Counted from the first letter of the stretch, positions 1 through 9,092 are shown. The stretch is DNA of 64,000 nt from an uncultured Clostridia bacterium (GCA_930971385.1 CAKNGB010000002.1:57451-121450); one strand, 5' to 3'. The notes: generated from the letters alone by a model not told the origin. Translations and numbers: made by a program.

Positions 1-411
1 GTGGTTATAAGTTGTTGTTTCTTCCGTTGTGTTAGCGCTGTTGAAGGAAAGAACGAAAGCGGTAAAATCTCCTTCATCAATGTTTTTTAAGTCTAAGTCG
101 AAAGAAAAGGTTGTTTGTGTGCCATCCCAATCTAAATTTTTATCTTCTTCATTGAAGTAAGTTGAACCAGACTCTCTGTATTCTCCACTTCCTTCGCAAG
201 TTTCTCCTTCTGTGTTTCTTATAAGTATAACTCCGCCGTCTACACGCTCTTCAATGTTAGCATTTCCTTGGTAATCGTTTTGGAAGGCTGAATAATCGTA
301 ATTTGTTGCGTTCGTTCCACAGCAAGCCGAAAGAAGAATTGCTGAAATAACTAAGAAAACGCTTGCCATAATTCCGACTAAGACCTTCTTCAAAGTTCTT
401 GAATTAGTCAT
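1..411 (-). CDS. Lipoprotein, N-terminal part (runs off window)
   Basis: The reading frame is open from the window edge to an ATG at 411-409, giving the first 137 residues. A strong Shine-Dalgarno site (AAAGGAGG) lies just upstream. The N-terminus has basic residues, a hydrophobic stretch and a lipobox LLSAC with Cys at residue 30, so the protein should be diacylated and anchored to the outer face of the membrane. The mature part is acidic and rich in Asn, Thr and Glu, and I recognise no domain. It is divergent from the ABC exporter genes at 697. The C-terminus lies outside the window, so the function is unknown. Confidence 0.8.
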   Translation of the reverse strand, partial: MTNSRTLKKVLVGIMASVFLVISAILLSACCGTNATNYDYSAFQNDYQGNANIEERVDGGVILIRNTEGETCEGSGEYRESGSTYFNEEDKNLDWDGTQTTFSFDLDLKNIDEGDFTAFVLSFNSANTTEETTTYNH

Positions 412-696
412 TTTTACCTCCTTTTAATTCAAGCGACAAACAAATTTTGTTTGACTACGCTTAGACTAACATTTTTTATTCAATAAGTCAAATAAATATC
501 ACAAAAATATTTTTTTATTTATAAATAAAATATTTGCTATTTTTTTCCTTCTGGTTTATAATATATTTGATAAGTTTCTTTTAATTTCTGTTTTTGCTTG
601 AAAATAAAAATTTCTAAAAATTTAGTATGAATATTTTAACATTTATTAGAAATTTTATCTTGTGTTTTTGTATATATTATATGGAAAGGAGGGCGC

Positions 697-1665
697 ATGA
701 ACATTATTGAAGTTGACAACTTAACAAAAGACTATGGGCATGGCAGAGGTGTGTTCGATGTGTCGTTTAATGTTAAGGAAGGCGAAGTTTTTGGCTTTTT
801 AGGTCCTAACGGCGCTGGAAAATCAACAACAATCAGGCATATCATGGGTTTTTCGCGTCCTCAAAAGGGTGAAACGCGCGTGTTTGGCATGGAGTCGTTT
901 CATAACTACTATAAAATCTTGGCAAATGTTGGCTATCTTCCTGGCGAAATCGCACTTCCAGAGGGGCTTACTGGCTGGGAATTTATTGATATGATGAGAA
1001 AACTTAGAAAGAGCGAAAACAAGGAAAGGTTAGACTATCTTCTCGACAAATTTAAGTTAGATCCCTCCATGGAAACAAAAAGGATGAGTTTGGGCGATAA
1101 ACGTAAACTTGCCATTATCACTGCTTTTATGGATGACCCTGAAGTTTTGGTTTTGGATGAGCCGACAAGCGGACTTGACCCAGTTATGCAACAAGTTTTC
1201 ATTGATTTCATAAAGGAAGAGAAGAAAAAAGGCAAGACCATTCTCCTTTCCTCTCACATTTTTAACGAAGTCGAAGCAACTTGCGACAGAATTGCCATTA
1301 TTAAAGACGGGCGCATTGTTTCGGAATTTGAAACAAGTTTTATTAAGCATAACGAAAATAAGGAATATGTTTTAGAATTCGACACTTTAAAAGATTTGCA
1401 AGATTTTGTTAAACTTTTCCCTAAAGGTCACACTGTTAAAGGCGTGGTTAAAAAAATGGGTGTGATGAAGGTGGACGAGAAAAATCTCACTGCCAACATC
1501 GTTTTCCGCGATGAAAGCGTCAATAAGTTTTTGGATTTAATCACAAAGTGCAAGGTTAAGTCGTTTAAAGAAATAAAGTTCACTTTGGAAGACTATTTCA
1601 TGCAGTTCTATAAGGAAGATAAAGATTTTGGAGGTGCAATGCAATGGAAGAAAAAGAAGAAGTAA
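697..1665 (+). CDS. ABC transporter ATP-binding protein (exporter type)
   Basis: This is a 322-residue ATPase of an ABC-2 type export system. Walker A is GPNGAGKST (residues 36-44), Walker B is VLVLDEP followed by the D-loop TSGLDP, and there is an SSH switch histidine. The signature motif is MSLGDKRK instead of LSGGQ, a divergence common in this exporter subfamily. AAAGGAGGG sits 4 nt before the ATG. The gene overlaps the next ATPase gene by 22 nt, and that one overlaps the permease gene, so all three should be one operon and one transporter with a heterodimeric ATPase. The cargo cannot be told from the sequence. Confidence 0.92.
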   Translation: MNIIEVDNLTKDYGHGRGVFDVSFNVKEGEVFGFLGPNGAGKSTTIRHIMGFSRPQKGETRVFGMESFHNYYKILANVGYLPGEIALPEGLTGWEFIDMMRKLRKSENKERLDYLLDKFKLDPSMETKRMSLGDKRKLAIITAFMDDPEVLVLDEPTSGLDPVMQQVFIDFIKEEKKKGKTILLSSHIFNEVEATCDRIAIIKDGRIVSEFETSFIKHNENKEYVLEFDTLKDLQDFVKLFPKGHTVKGVVKKMGVMKVDEKNLTANIVFRDESVNKFLDLITKCKVKSFKEIKFTLEDYFMQFYKEDKDFGGAMQWKKKKK

Positions 1666-2561
1666 TCAAAGTGGAAGACCTCACAAAAGACTATGGAAAC
1701 GGGCACGGAATTTTTGATATTACCTTTTCAGTGAAAAAACATGAAACCTTTGGCTTTGTGGGAACAAATGGAAGCGGAAAAACAACAACCATTCGTCACA
1801 TTATGGGTTTCATTAAAGCACAAAAAGGAAATGTTCAAGTGCTTGGCATGGATGCGTGGAAGGACTCTTGCGAGATAAAAAAATATGTTTCCTACATTCC
1901 TGGCGAAATTGCCTTTCCAGACCTTTACACTGGCACAGCCTTCTTGAAAGCACAGGCGGAACTATTGAAACTTAAAGACTGGACTTATGCCAACACACTT
2001 ATCGAAAGGTTGCAACTTGACCCGTCGGCAAACCTTAAACGCATGAGTAAAGGTATGAAGCAAAAAACGGCGATTGTGGCGGCACTTATGGCGGATAAGG
2101 ACATTCTTATCATGGATGAGCCAACAACTGGGCTTGACCCACTTATGCGTGAAACCTTTTTGGAACTTGTTAAGGAAGAAAAGCAAAAAGGTAAAACAAT
2201 TTTGATGTCCAGCCAGATGTTTGACGAACTTGAAGCAACTTGCGACCGTGTGGCACTTATCTTTGACGGAAGAATTATTGATATTGCCGACATCAACGCA
2301 CTTAAAAATTCTCATGTTAAAGCGTATAAGGTGGAATTTAAGAATAAGGAAGACTATCAAAACTTCAAAAGAACGAAATATAAAATTATTCGTGACCAAG
2401 AAAAATACTTTCAGGTGACTGTGCAGATTGAAGATAAAGATATTAATAAACTTTTTAAGAGTTTGACTAAATATGATGTGAAATTTATTGCAGAAGTCAA
2501 ATTTAATTTGGAAAAACACTTTAAGGATGTTTTGGCAAAAAAAGGAGGAGAAAATGTTTAG
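1644..2561 (+). CDS. ABC transporter ATP-binding protein, second subunit
   Basis: A 305-residue ATPase, clearly a paralogue of the preceding gene (both begin with a KVEDLTKDYG- or EVDNLTKDYG-type segment). Walker A is GTNGSGKTT, Walker B is ILIMDEP with TTGLDP, and the signature motif is MSKGMKQK. In place of the usual SSH switch it reads SSQM, so the switch histidine is replaced by glutamine and this site is probably slow or inactive in hydrolysis. That would give an asymmetric heterodimer with the first ATPase (inference). The gene starts inside the end of the first ATPase gene and its stop overlaps the permease start, which suggests translational coupling. Confidence 0.9.
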   Translation: MEEKEEVIKVEDLTKDYGNGHGIFDITFSVKKHETFGFVGTNGSGKTTTIRHIMGFIKAQKGNVQVLGMDAWKDSCEIKKYVSYIPGEIAFPDLYTGTAFLKAQAELLKLKDWTYANTLIERLQLDPSANLKRMSKGMKQKTAIVAALMADKDILIMDEPTTGLDPLMRETFLELVKEEKQKGKTILMSSQMFDELEATCDRVALIFDGRIIDIADINALKNSHVKAYKVEFKNKEDYQNFKRTKYKIIRDQEKYFQVTVQIEDKDINKLFKSLTKYDVKFIAEVKFNLEKHFKDVLAKKGGENV

Positions 2562-4275
2562 TGGAGCGCTTTTTAAACAATCCATGAAAGCAAATTGGGT
2601 TAAGTGGACGTGTGTGACAGTTGCCACTTGTGCCATGCTTGCCATTGTTATTATTGTGCTTGGAAGTTTGGCAATTAACGATATTCGCGATTCGCTTAAA
2701 TCTGTTTTTCAGGATGCGGAAATGCAATCGGTTGTGCAAGAAAACGCGATTGACGGCTACACACTTAGCGATCAGACTTTAGAGTTTGAAAACACAATTC
2801 AAACAAATCAGTATCTGACACAAGATATGGCTGATGTAATAAATTCTGTTTTTTGGGCAAACGCCGTTTCTGGCTATGACACAGCAATAGACGAATTAGA
2901 AGCGGACGGCACACTTGCAACAGAGGAAGAAAAGGAGGCGGTAAGAGCGGAACTTACACCATCACTTGCTGAAACATTTGGTGGTTTTCTTCCAATGCTT
3001 GGAATGGAGATGTCAGACGATCAATTATTATCTTTTGCAGATTGCTTTTTAAGAGCGTATGATGCAGATGGCAGGCAGGTTAATGACCCTAGCGATGAAA
3101 ATTTCGTTGACGGCATTAAGAGAATTTTTGAAAGCACCTATCTAAATTTCTTATATGATACCGCATATCAAACTGAATATGATGCAATCTATCAAGAAGA
3201 AATGGCAAAAGAGGATGCAATTGAAAGTGAGGTAATCGAAATTGCAGAGGCTTCCGCTTTAGTTCAAGCACAAGGTGCTCGCGATATTGCTGAAAAATCA
3301 ATTGAAACTTACAAAAACCCAGAAATCACTTTGCCTGAGGATTTGTCAATTTTGGCAAATGAGATTATCAATGATTATTTATATGACCAAGTTTACACCG
3401 AGTCTGTTAATGGCGGAATGAGCGACACAGACGCAAGGACCACCGCTACCGCTGTTAAGGTTATGTCTAACACTGCAATCAGCACTTATGAATTTTACTT
3501 AAATGAAGAGGATCTTCCTCTTGAAGAGGGGCAGACTCAAGAGGAATATGCGAAAGAACAGGCAACCAGAAGCATTACCGACCAAATTCCAGAAGATGTG
3601 GCATCGGCGCTTGAAGAACTTGGAAACATGGATATTTATGGATTAATTATAGGTTCAATTTTCTATCAAATAGCAGGTCTACTTCTTCCAATGGTATATG
3701 TTATCATGGTGGCAAACGGACTTCTTGCAGGGCAAGTGGACAGCGGTTCAATGGCGTATGTTCTTTCCACACCAATCAAAAGAAGAACGGTGACGGTCAC
3801 TCAAATGGCATATCTTATGATTTCCCTTTTCTGTATGTTTGCACTTGTCACGGTGACAAGCGTCATTTCCATTTGGATTGTGGGTGGCGATGCGTTTGCT
3901 ATTAATTTCGCAGAAATCTTGCTTTTAAACCTTGGCGCATTCTTAACTATGTTTGCTTTCTCTGGTTTCTGCTTTATGTGCTCGGCACTCTTCAACAGAA
4001 CCAAACATTCGCTCTCGATTGGAGGTGGAATTTCCATATTCATGCTTGTTTGCACAATTTTGGGTCTATTTGGTTCCAGCGTTGTGCCAGCAGCAATGAG
4101 AATTGATGCTATGAATGTGTTTAACTATGTTTCCATAATTACGCTTTTCGACACGGTTTCCATTCTTAACGGCGGAATAGACTTTTTGTGGAAATTCGCT
4201 ATTCTTGCAGGCATTGGAATTATCACATTCATAATTGGTGTGTTCAGATTTGACAAGAAAGATTTACCACTATAA
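2554..4275 (+). CDS. ABC-2 type transporter permease with large extracellular domain
   Basis: A 573-residue membrane partner of the two ATPases upstream. I chose the ATG at 2554, preceded by AAAGGAGGAG and overlapping the previous stop, rather than an in-frame start further upstream. One transmembrane helix (about 18-42) is followed by a roughly 320-residue acidic, helical extracytoplasmic region. About five more helices follow (from about 363 to the end), with the loop segment GSMAYVLSTPIKRR typical of ABC-2 permeases. The protein ends in a short basic tail. A bidirectional terminator follows. The family exports lipids, peptides or drugs; the substrate here is unknown. Confidence 0.88.
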   Translation: MFSGALFKQSMKANWVKWTCVTVATCAMLAIVIIVLGSLAINDIRDSLKSVFQDAEMQSVVQENAIDGYTLSDQTLEFENTIQTNQYLTQDMADVINSVFWANAVSGYDTAIDELEADGTLATEEEKEAVRAELTPSLAETFGGFLPMLGMEMSDDQLLSFADCFLRAYDADGRQVNDPSDENFVDGIKRIFESTYLNFLYDTAYQTEYDAIYQEEMAKEDAIESEVIEIAEASALVQAQGARDIAEKSIETYKNPEITLPEDLSILANEIINDYLYDQVYTESVNGGMSDTDARTTATAVKVMSNTAISTYEFYLNEEDLPLEEGQTQEEYAKEQATRSITDQIPEDVASALEELGNMDIYGLIIGSIFYQIAGLLLPMVYVIMVANGLLAGQVDSGSMAYVLSTPIKRRTVTVTQMAYLMISLFCMFALVTVTSVISIWIVGGDAFAINFAEILLLNLGAFLTMFAFSGFCFMCSALFNRTKHSLSIGGGISIFMLVCTILGLFGSSVVPAAMRIDAMNVFNYVSIITLFDTVSILNGGIDFLWKFAILAGIGIITFIIGVFRFDKKDLPL

Positions 4276-4302
4276 AGTTTAAAATTAAGTGCAAAAATAA
4301 AA

Positions 4303-4338
4303 GAACATATTGACAATTTCAATATGCTCTTTTTTTAT
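4303..4338. terminator. Bidirectional rho-independent terminator
   Basis: An 11-bp stem with one mismatch (GAACATATTGA pairing with TCAATATGCTC) is followed by eight T on the plus strand. It lies between convergent genes ending at 4275 (+) and 4349 (-) and can serve both. Confidence 0.7.
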
Positions 4339-4348
4339 AAGCAAAATC

Positions 4349-4792
4349 TTAGTCAAGATATGGCAAAAGGCGGTCGATGTTTTCGCGTTCAAAGTTATAG
4401 AGTTTATCAATGATTTCGTCAAGTTCTTTGCTTACGCCTTTGTGGTCGTGCTTATCTTTAAGGCAGGTTATGATGCCCATAAATGTGCCAATAAGCATAA
4501 GTTCGGCAATCTTTCGGTTGGAATTGTCGGTTATGGTGGACATATTCACGCTTGCCCACAACTTTGCCTTTTCAATCCAGTTGTTATCTTTAAGATTTTC
4601 AATTTTTTCCGCTTTGGCAAAAACTTCGCATTCTTTGGCAAGGCAAGAGTATTCATCTTGCTGTTTTGATAGTTCGCTGACAAAGGCGTCATCCTCAACT
4701 TTTGGAATTATATCTTCAATCGACTGAACCGCTGTTCGAATATTTTGATAGATAGCGTTTAAATATTTTGTGATTAATTCTTTTTCGTCCAT
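4349..4792 (-). CDS. Small helical (ferritin-like) protein of unknown function
   Basis: A 147-residue, all-helical, acidic and soluble-looking protein without signal peptide. AAAGGAG lies 6 nt before the ATG. The helix pattern and phrases such as LPKVED-like and MGITDM-like segments (here IIPKVEDD and GTFMGIITC) resemble a family of small four-helix, ferritin-like proteins common in Clostridia with no assigned role. I see no complete di-iron EXXH set, so a metal site is not supported. It is divergent from the cyclase gene and shares a short intergenic region with it. Confidence 0.75.
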   Translation of the reverse strand: MDEKELITKYLNAIYQNIRTAVQSIEDIIPKVEDDAFVSELSKQQDEYSCLAKECEVFAKAEKIENLKDNNWIEKAKLWASVNMSTITDNSNRKIAELMLIGTFMGIITCLKDKHDHKGVSKELDEIIDKLYNFERENIDRLLPYLD

Positions 4793-4882
4793 AATTTCTC
4801 CTTTCCCTTATTGTTGCCAAAATTCGACATATTATGCAAAAATATTGTGCATACAAAGAAAATTTTTTCAAACACTAAGAGC

Positions 4883-6265
4883 ATGAAAACTTCTATGAAA
4901 ATTATGCTTATTGTGAATATCCTTTTGCTTATCGCCAACATCTTTTTGATTAGGTATCTAATCGAGGCTATTGTGCCAACTGGCGAGGGGTTCTCTTTCA
5001 ATTTCTCTGCACTTACTTGGGTGGCACTTGTGGCATTTGTGCTTTTTCTTATCTCATCCGTTGTGCTTTACATCATGATTTTAAGGCGACTTAGTTTATC
5101 TAACCTCATCTTCTTTTCCATTCTTCCTTTGGCGCTTGTTTATGGTGTTTCGGTTTCGTATCTTGCGCAAGTTAACAACTTAACTGATGTGACATCAGAG
5201 TCGATTAAGGCAACTTTAAATTTAAACAGTTCGCCAAACATCAACATTCTTTGGATAATTCTTTCCACCATCCTTTTCCTTTTAGGCGTGTTCACACTTC
5301 TTCTTATCGCTTGCAGGCCTTTAAAAAATGTGGAAAAAATAACACAAAATCTCGGCGACGGCAGGTCGAAAATCGATGATTTCAAGGTGGGCGGAAGTAA
5401 GCAGTTTCAAGAGATTGAACATTCGCTGAATAAGATAAACTATATCTATAAAGAAAATGAAAATAAAATCAAAGTGGCGTCACTTAAAGATATTTCCAAG
5501 GAAATGCAGAAATTTTTGGGTAAAAATGCCATAACGGAGTTGGAACTTGGGCGAAATGTTCAGAAGGAGGCCACAACTTTGTTTTGCGATTTGAAAGCGT
5601 CGAAAACTTTAAGTTTAGAGCAAAATTTTAACTATATCAACTCATTTTTGAAAATTGTTGCACCACTCGTTAAACGCTATGACGGCATTGTGGACAAATT
5701 TCTAGGCGACGGACTTCTTGCAATATTTTCAAAAACGCAAAATGCCATAGAGTGCGCGCACGCCATTGTGAAAGCGATAAATAATCGAAATAAAATTCAA
5801 AAAACAAACATCTCAGTTGGCGTTTCAATCGACTTTGGAAGTTTAACTTTTTCGCTTATGGAAGAGGACGGAAAGAAATATCCAACCATAACTTCCGATG
5901 TTTTAACGCTTGCCTCGAAAATGGAAGAGATAAACGAGTATATCGGTTCAAAAGTGTTGATTTCAAAAAAGGCGCTTTCAAGTTTGCCTCAAAATTTCTC
6001 TTTCAATTTTCGCTACACAGGCACGCTTAATCATGAAAAAACTCAAATTCCACTTTACGAAAGTTTGGAATACTATCCAAAGCGTAGGCGTGACAAACTC
6101 ATAAAGATGAAAAATATTTTTGAAAATGGCGTTAGGTTCTATAACGAACGCAAGTTTGAGGAGGCAAAAAATTCTTTTGAAGAGGTTTTGCAGGAAGTTG
6201 CAGACGATAAGCCGTCCTATGTTTATTTCAACAAAGCAAGCGAAAAACTTCAAGAGGCTGTTTGA
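4883..6265 (+). CDS. Membrane-bound class III adenylate/guanylate cyclase-like protein
   Basis: About 460 residues from the ATG at 4883; an in-frame TTG at 4811 is possible but has no ribosome site and lies in the divergent promoter region. About four transmembrane helices occupy residues 7-145. A short linker leads to a class III cyclase catalytic domain (about 228-410). The two metal-binding aspartates are visible in LFCDLKAS (D236) and KFLGDGLL (D276). The C-terminal 50 residues look like one TPR-type helix pair (FYNERKFEEAKNSFEEVL), as is common in this family. It probably makes cAMP or cGMP in response to a membrane signal. Class III cyclases are rare in Clostridia, and no target protein is seen here. 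Confidence 0.8.
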   Translation: MKTSMKIMLIVNILLLIANIFLIRYLIEAIVPTGEGFSFNFSALTWVALVAFVLFLISSVVLYIMILRRLSLSNLIFFSILPLALVYGVSVSYLAQVNNLTDVTSESIKATLNLNSSPNINILWIILSTILFLLGVFTLLLIACRPLKNVEKITQNLGDGRSKIDDFKVGGSKQFQEIEHSLNKINYIYKENENKIKVASLKDISKEMQKFLGKNAITELELGRNVQKEATTLFCDLKASKTLSLEQNFNYINSFLKIVAPLVKRYDGIVDKFLGDGLLAIFSKTQNAIECAHAIVKAINNRNKIQKTNISVGVSIDFGSLTFSLMEEDGKKYPTITSDVLTLASKMEEINEYIGSKVLISKKALSSLPQNFSFNFRYTGTLNHEKTQIPLYESLEYYPKRRRDKLIKMKNIFENGVRFYNERKFEEAKNSFEEVLQEVADDKPSYVYFNKASEKLQEAV

Positions 6266-6354
6266 GTAAAAGAGAGAAAAATTACTCTTTATTAATAAAA
6301 TTTGCAGTTTTTTCCTAAAAAATAGGTTTTTAAGAAAAATTGAAAAAAGTGGGG

Positions 6355-6383
6355 TTGACATTTCACCAGTTATATTGTAAGAT
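6355..6383 (+). promoter_or_regulatory. Sigma-A type promoter abutting the start codon (leaderless)
   Basis: TTGACA (6355-6360), 17-nt spacer, TAAGAT (6378-6383). The ATG at 6390 begins exactly 6 nt after the -10 box, so the transcript should start at or next to the start codon. Confidence 0.75.
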
Positions 6384-6389
6384 ATTTGC

Positions 6390-7094
6390 ATGGACAATAA
6401 ATTAGTTGAAAGAGTCAATCTCATAGATAAAAAAATTTTAGCGGTGTGCGCCAATAGATTTTTTGTAAGCATGACTAATCAAACCTTAGATTATATTGAC
6501 AATGTTTATAATTTTTTGGTTCATTATTGCAAGTATGACACCACATCAGAAAGGCTTATTAAGCAGTCGGCTGTTGATGGTAAATTTGATTCAGAGTTGT
6601 TTAAAAAACTGTTAAATTTAGATAACTGCATATTAAATGGCAATGGTGTTTGTAAGCAGTTTAGTCAACTTTTTTGCATACTTGTTGGTAATATGCTGAA
6701 TAAAACAGGTGACAAAACCATAAGGTTCGGCTTTATAAATACAAATGTAAATTATATAAATAGGCAAGGAAAATGGCTTGTTGATCCACACTCGATGAAT
6801 TTTGTTGAAGTTAATGGAAAAAAATATTTTTACGATGTTTCCATGGGAATTAAAGAAAGCGTCAAACTCCAAAATGCTTATAAAGATTTTTGTCGAGTGG
6901 ATGCAAAAAAATATCAAGAAAGTTTATTTAAATATGACAACAAGTCAACATTGAACACTCAAAAAGAGCCAATTGTTGTGTATGTCAATCCAAATTCTGT
7001 AGAGAATATTTATCACACCTTAACTTCAAACTTATACGTCAAAACAACACAAGAATATCACGCAGAAAAAGATGCTAATTTGTTTAAAAAATAA
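6390..7094 (+). CDS. Transglutaminase-like cysteine protease fold protein
   Basis: A 234-residue protein with the Cys-His-Asp pattern of the transglutaminase-like superfamily: NGVCKQFSQLF (C88), VDPHSMNFVEVNG (H134) and KKYFYDVSMG (D149). The order, the spacing and the segment 'GKWLVDPHSMNFVEVNGKK' support the fold. The family includes proteases, amidases and cross-linking enzymes; the substrate here is unknown. No signal peptide or membrane helix is seen, so it should be cytoplasmic. There is no ribosome-binding site and the promoter abuts the ATG, so I read it as leaderless. A start at Met28 (6471) would also keep the domain. Confidence 0.7.
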   Translation: MDNKLVERVNLIDKKILAVCANRFFVSMTNQTLDYIDNVYNFLVHYCKYDTTSERLIKQSAVDGKFDSELFKKLLNLDNCILNGNGVCKQFSQLFCILVGNMLNKTGDKTIRFGFINTNVNYINRQGKWLVDPHSMNFVEVNGKKYFYDVSMGIKESVKLQNAYKDFCRVDAKKYQESLFKYDNKSTLNTQKEPIVVYVNPNSVENIYHTLTSNLYVKTTQEYHAEKDANLFKK

Positions 7095-7209
7095 AGTTCT
7101 TTAAGTTTTTTTAAAGTATAGTATTTTTCAATATTTTATTTTAATAATTACTAAAAAATATGATTTTTGATTTTATAGTTTAAAGAAAATTAATTTAAAC
7201 CACTTTTTC

Positions 7210-7238
7210 TTGACAATTTGGGCGATATGTTTTAAAAT
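7210..7238 (+). promoter_or_regulatory. Promoter for the TM2 protein-mnmA operon (leaderless)
   Basis: TTGACA (7210-7215), 17-nt spacer, TAAAAT (7233-7238), then 6 nt and the ATG at 7245. No Shine-Dalgarno site is present. Confidence 0.78.
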
Positions 7239-7244
7239 ATCATT

Positions 7245-7730
7245 ATGAAATTAACTTCGGAAAGAAAAGTTTTTAAAAGATGCCCTAGGTGCGATAATAA
7301 ATGTTTGCAAACAGCACAGAAGTGCGACGAGTGCGGGCTTCTTTTTTCGCGTCTTGACTATGCCACAAACACGGCGGCTAAGAATTTGATAAAAAAAGGG
7401 GATAGAGATTACATTCTTTACACTTCCATTCTTCCAAAAGATTTGAGCTACACAAAACTTCTTCTTTACACCTTGTTTTTGGGGTTATTTGGCGCGCAAT
7501 ATTACTACACGGGCAAGTATATCAAAGGCTTTTTGATGAGTGCCATGATGGCATATGCGATTGTTTGCGTGGTTTTCAATGCCTATCTTGTTGATGTGCT
7601 TTCGGTTTTGTATGTGCCAGTGGGCGTCGGCGTTTTGGCGTGGATTGTTAGTTGTGTGTATGTGATAAGCAAAAAGTTTAAAGTGCCTGTTTCCATTGAG
7701 ACGACAGAAACTGGTGGCTTTAAAGTTTGA
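7245..7730 (+). CDS. Zinc-ribbon TM2-domain membrane protein
   Basis: A 161-residue protein with an N-terminal four-cysteine zinc ribbon (CPRCDNKC ... CDECG). A short linker follows, then two to three hydrophobic segments with the TM2 hallmark [18 protein letters not shown] (glycine-rich turn between two helices). TM2 proteins are small membrane proteins of unclear role. It is the first gene of an operon with mnmA, whose start lies 10 nt after this stop. Translation appears leaderless. Confidence 0.8.
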   Translation: MKLTSERKVFKRCPRCDNKCLQTAQKCDECGLLFSRLDYATNTAAKNLIKKGDRDYILYTSILPKDLSYTKLLLYTLFLGLFGAQYYYTGKYIKGFLMSAMMAYAIVCVVFNAYLVDVLSVLYVPVGVGVLAWIVSCVYVISKKFKVPVSIETTETGGFKV

Positions 7731-7740
7731 CGGAGGGAAA

Positions 7741-8811
7741 ATGAGAGTTGTTGTTGGAATAAGCGGTGGCGTTGACTCCAGCGTGGCAGCCTACCTTTTG
7801 AAAAAGGCTGGGCACGATGTTATTGGCCTTTTTATGATTAACTGGGATGAAGAGGACGGACAATGCACGGCGATGGACGACTATGAAGATGTGAAGCGTG
7901 TGTGCGATAAAATTGGAATTCCATATTACAGTGTGAACTATGCAAAGGAATATTACGACCGCGTGTTCACATATTTTTTGGAGGAGTATAAAAACGGAAG
8001 AACGCCAAACCCTGATGTTTTGTGCAATCGAGAAATTAAATTCGGACCCTTCCTTGAAAAAGCAAGAAGTTTGGGTGCGGATATGATTGCCACTGGGCAT
8101 TATGCAAAATCATTCACAAAAGACGGGTTGACATACCTATGCAAAGCCAAAGACTTGACAAAAGACCAATCTTATTTTTTAAATCAACTTTCACAAGACC
8201 AACTTTCTTCTGTTATCTTTCCACTTGCAGATATTGAGAAAAAGGAAGTTCGAGAAATCGCCAAAAAGCTTGGGCTTTCCACTGCTGAGAAAAAAGACTC
8301 CACTGGAATTTGCTTTATCGGCGAAAGAAATTTTAGAAAATTTTTAAAACAATATTTGCCAGCAAGGAGCGGAGAGATAAGAACGCTTGACGATAAGGTT
8401 GTGGGTAAGCACGACGGGCTTATGTATTACACCATAGGTCAGCGCCACGGGCTTAATCTTGGTGGAACTCACAACGGAAATGGCGAGAGGTGGTTTGTTG
8501 TTAAAAAGGATTTAAAAAACAATGTGCTATATGTTAATCAAGGCGAATGTGAGGAACTTTTCTCGAATGGACTTATTGCCACTGATATGAACTGGATACC
8601 TAAAAAGCCAATTGAAAGGGAATTTGAGTGTTTAGCAAAATTCCGCTATCGTCAACCAGACCAAGAAGTTAAGGTGACAATTTTGGAGGATAAAAAAATC
8701 AAAGTTGACTTCAAAAAGAAACAACGCGCGATTGCTGAAGGTCAATTTGTTGTGTTATACTCTAGCGATGGAGTTTGCCTTGGTGGAGGCATAATTGACG
8801 AAAAATATTGA
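7741..8811 (+). CDS. mnmA: tRNA-specific 2-thiouridylase MnmA
   Basis: A 356-residue cytoplasmic enzyme that activates U34 of tRNA Lys/Glu/Gln with ATP and replaces the oxygen by sulfur. The PP-loop motif SGGVDSS is at residues 8-14. The two catalytic cysteines are visible: C95 in [11 protein letters not shown] (nucleophile) and C191 in STGICFIGE. The central domain and C-terminal beta-barrel are complete and the length is normal for the family. I chose the ATG at 7741, preceded by CGGAGGG. It is co-transcribed with the TM2 gene and followed by a clear terminator. Confidence 0.97.
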   Translation: MRVVVGISGGVDSSVAAYLLKKAGHDVIGLFMINWDEEDGQCTAMDDYEDVKRVCDKIGIPYYSVNYAKEYYDRVFTYFLEEYKNGRTPNPDVLCNREIKFGPFLEKARSLGADMIATGHYAKSFTKDGLTYLCKAKDLTKDQSYFLNQLSQDQLSSVIFPLADIEKKEVREIAKKLGLSTAEKKDSTGICFIGERNFRKFLKQYLPARSGEIRTLDDKVVGKHDGLMYYTIGQRHGLNLGGTHNGNGERWFVVKKDLKNNVLYVNQGECEELFSNGLIATDMNWIPKKPIEREFECLAKFRYRQPDQEVKVTILEDKKIKVDFKKKQRAIAEGQFVVLYSSDGVCLGGGIIDEKY

Positions 8812-8890
8812 TTTTTTCAATTTTTTTCGATTTTTTGCTTAAAAATTGCGTTTATTCTTTTTTGTTTAAAATCATATTATAAAATTAAAA

Positions 8891-8925
8891 AATTCCAAAC
8901 TTAATTAGTTTGGAATTTATTTATT
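8891..8925 (+). terminator. Terminator after mnmA
   Basis: A perfect 10-bp stem AATTCCAAAC/GTTTGGAATT around a 7-nt loop, followed by a T-rich stretch. Confidence 0.75.
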
Positions 8926-8946
8926 TGGCGCAGAAAGAGGGATTCG
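8924..8946 (-). repeat. Detached copy of the tRNA-Ser 3' end
   Basis: These 23 bp are identical to 9091-9113, the 3' end (acceptor, CCA and part of the T-arm) of the intact tRNA-Ser gene. The body of a tRNA is missing upstream of it. It looks like a remnant of a duplicated tRNA gene or of an attachment-site duplication at the tRNA 3' end. Confidence 0.75.
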
Positions 8947-8988
8947 CTCCGCGGATAGTCCGTCAAGTTAAGTTGTTCCGCTATCACG

Positions 8989-9034
8989 CCGGGGCGAGCA
9001 AACGCAAACACTGTTGCCTTTGCTGTTTCGCCCG
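8989..9034. other. GC-rich imperfect hairpin between tRNA fragments
   Basis: Between the two tRNA 3' ends lies a GC-rich stretch that can fold into a long interrupted hairpin: GGGGCGAGCAAACGCAAAC on one arm and GTTGCCTTTGCTGTTTCGCCC on the other pair in blocks (GGGCG/CGCCC, GCAAA/TTTGC, CAAC-type tip). It has no open reading frame of note. Its composition contrasts with the AT-rich surroundings, so it may be foreign. Confidence 0.45.
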
Positions 9035-9092
9035 TTCGAATCCTTGCAAATCTAATTTTTTTGTTTAAAAAACTTTTTCAGTTTTCTTCGTT

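Noticed and set aside
4811..4882. TTG at 4811 as start of the cyclase gene
   Set aside because: It has no ribosome site and would place the divergent promoter region inside the coding sequence; the ATG at 4883 directly before the first membrane helix fits better.
9001..9052. A tRNA-like GTTCGAATCC segment on the plus strand
   Set aside because: The flanking stem (GCCCG/CCTTG) does not pair and no acceptor or anticodon arm can be built, so this is not a tRNA.
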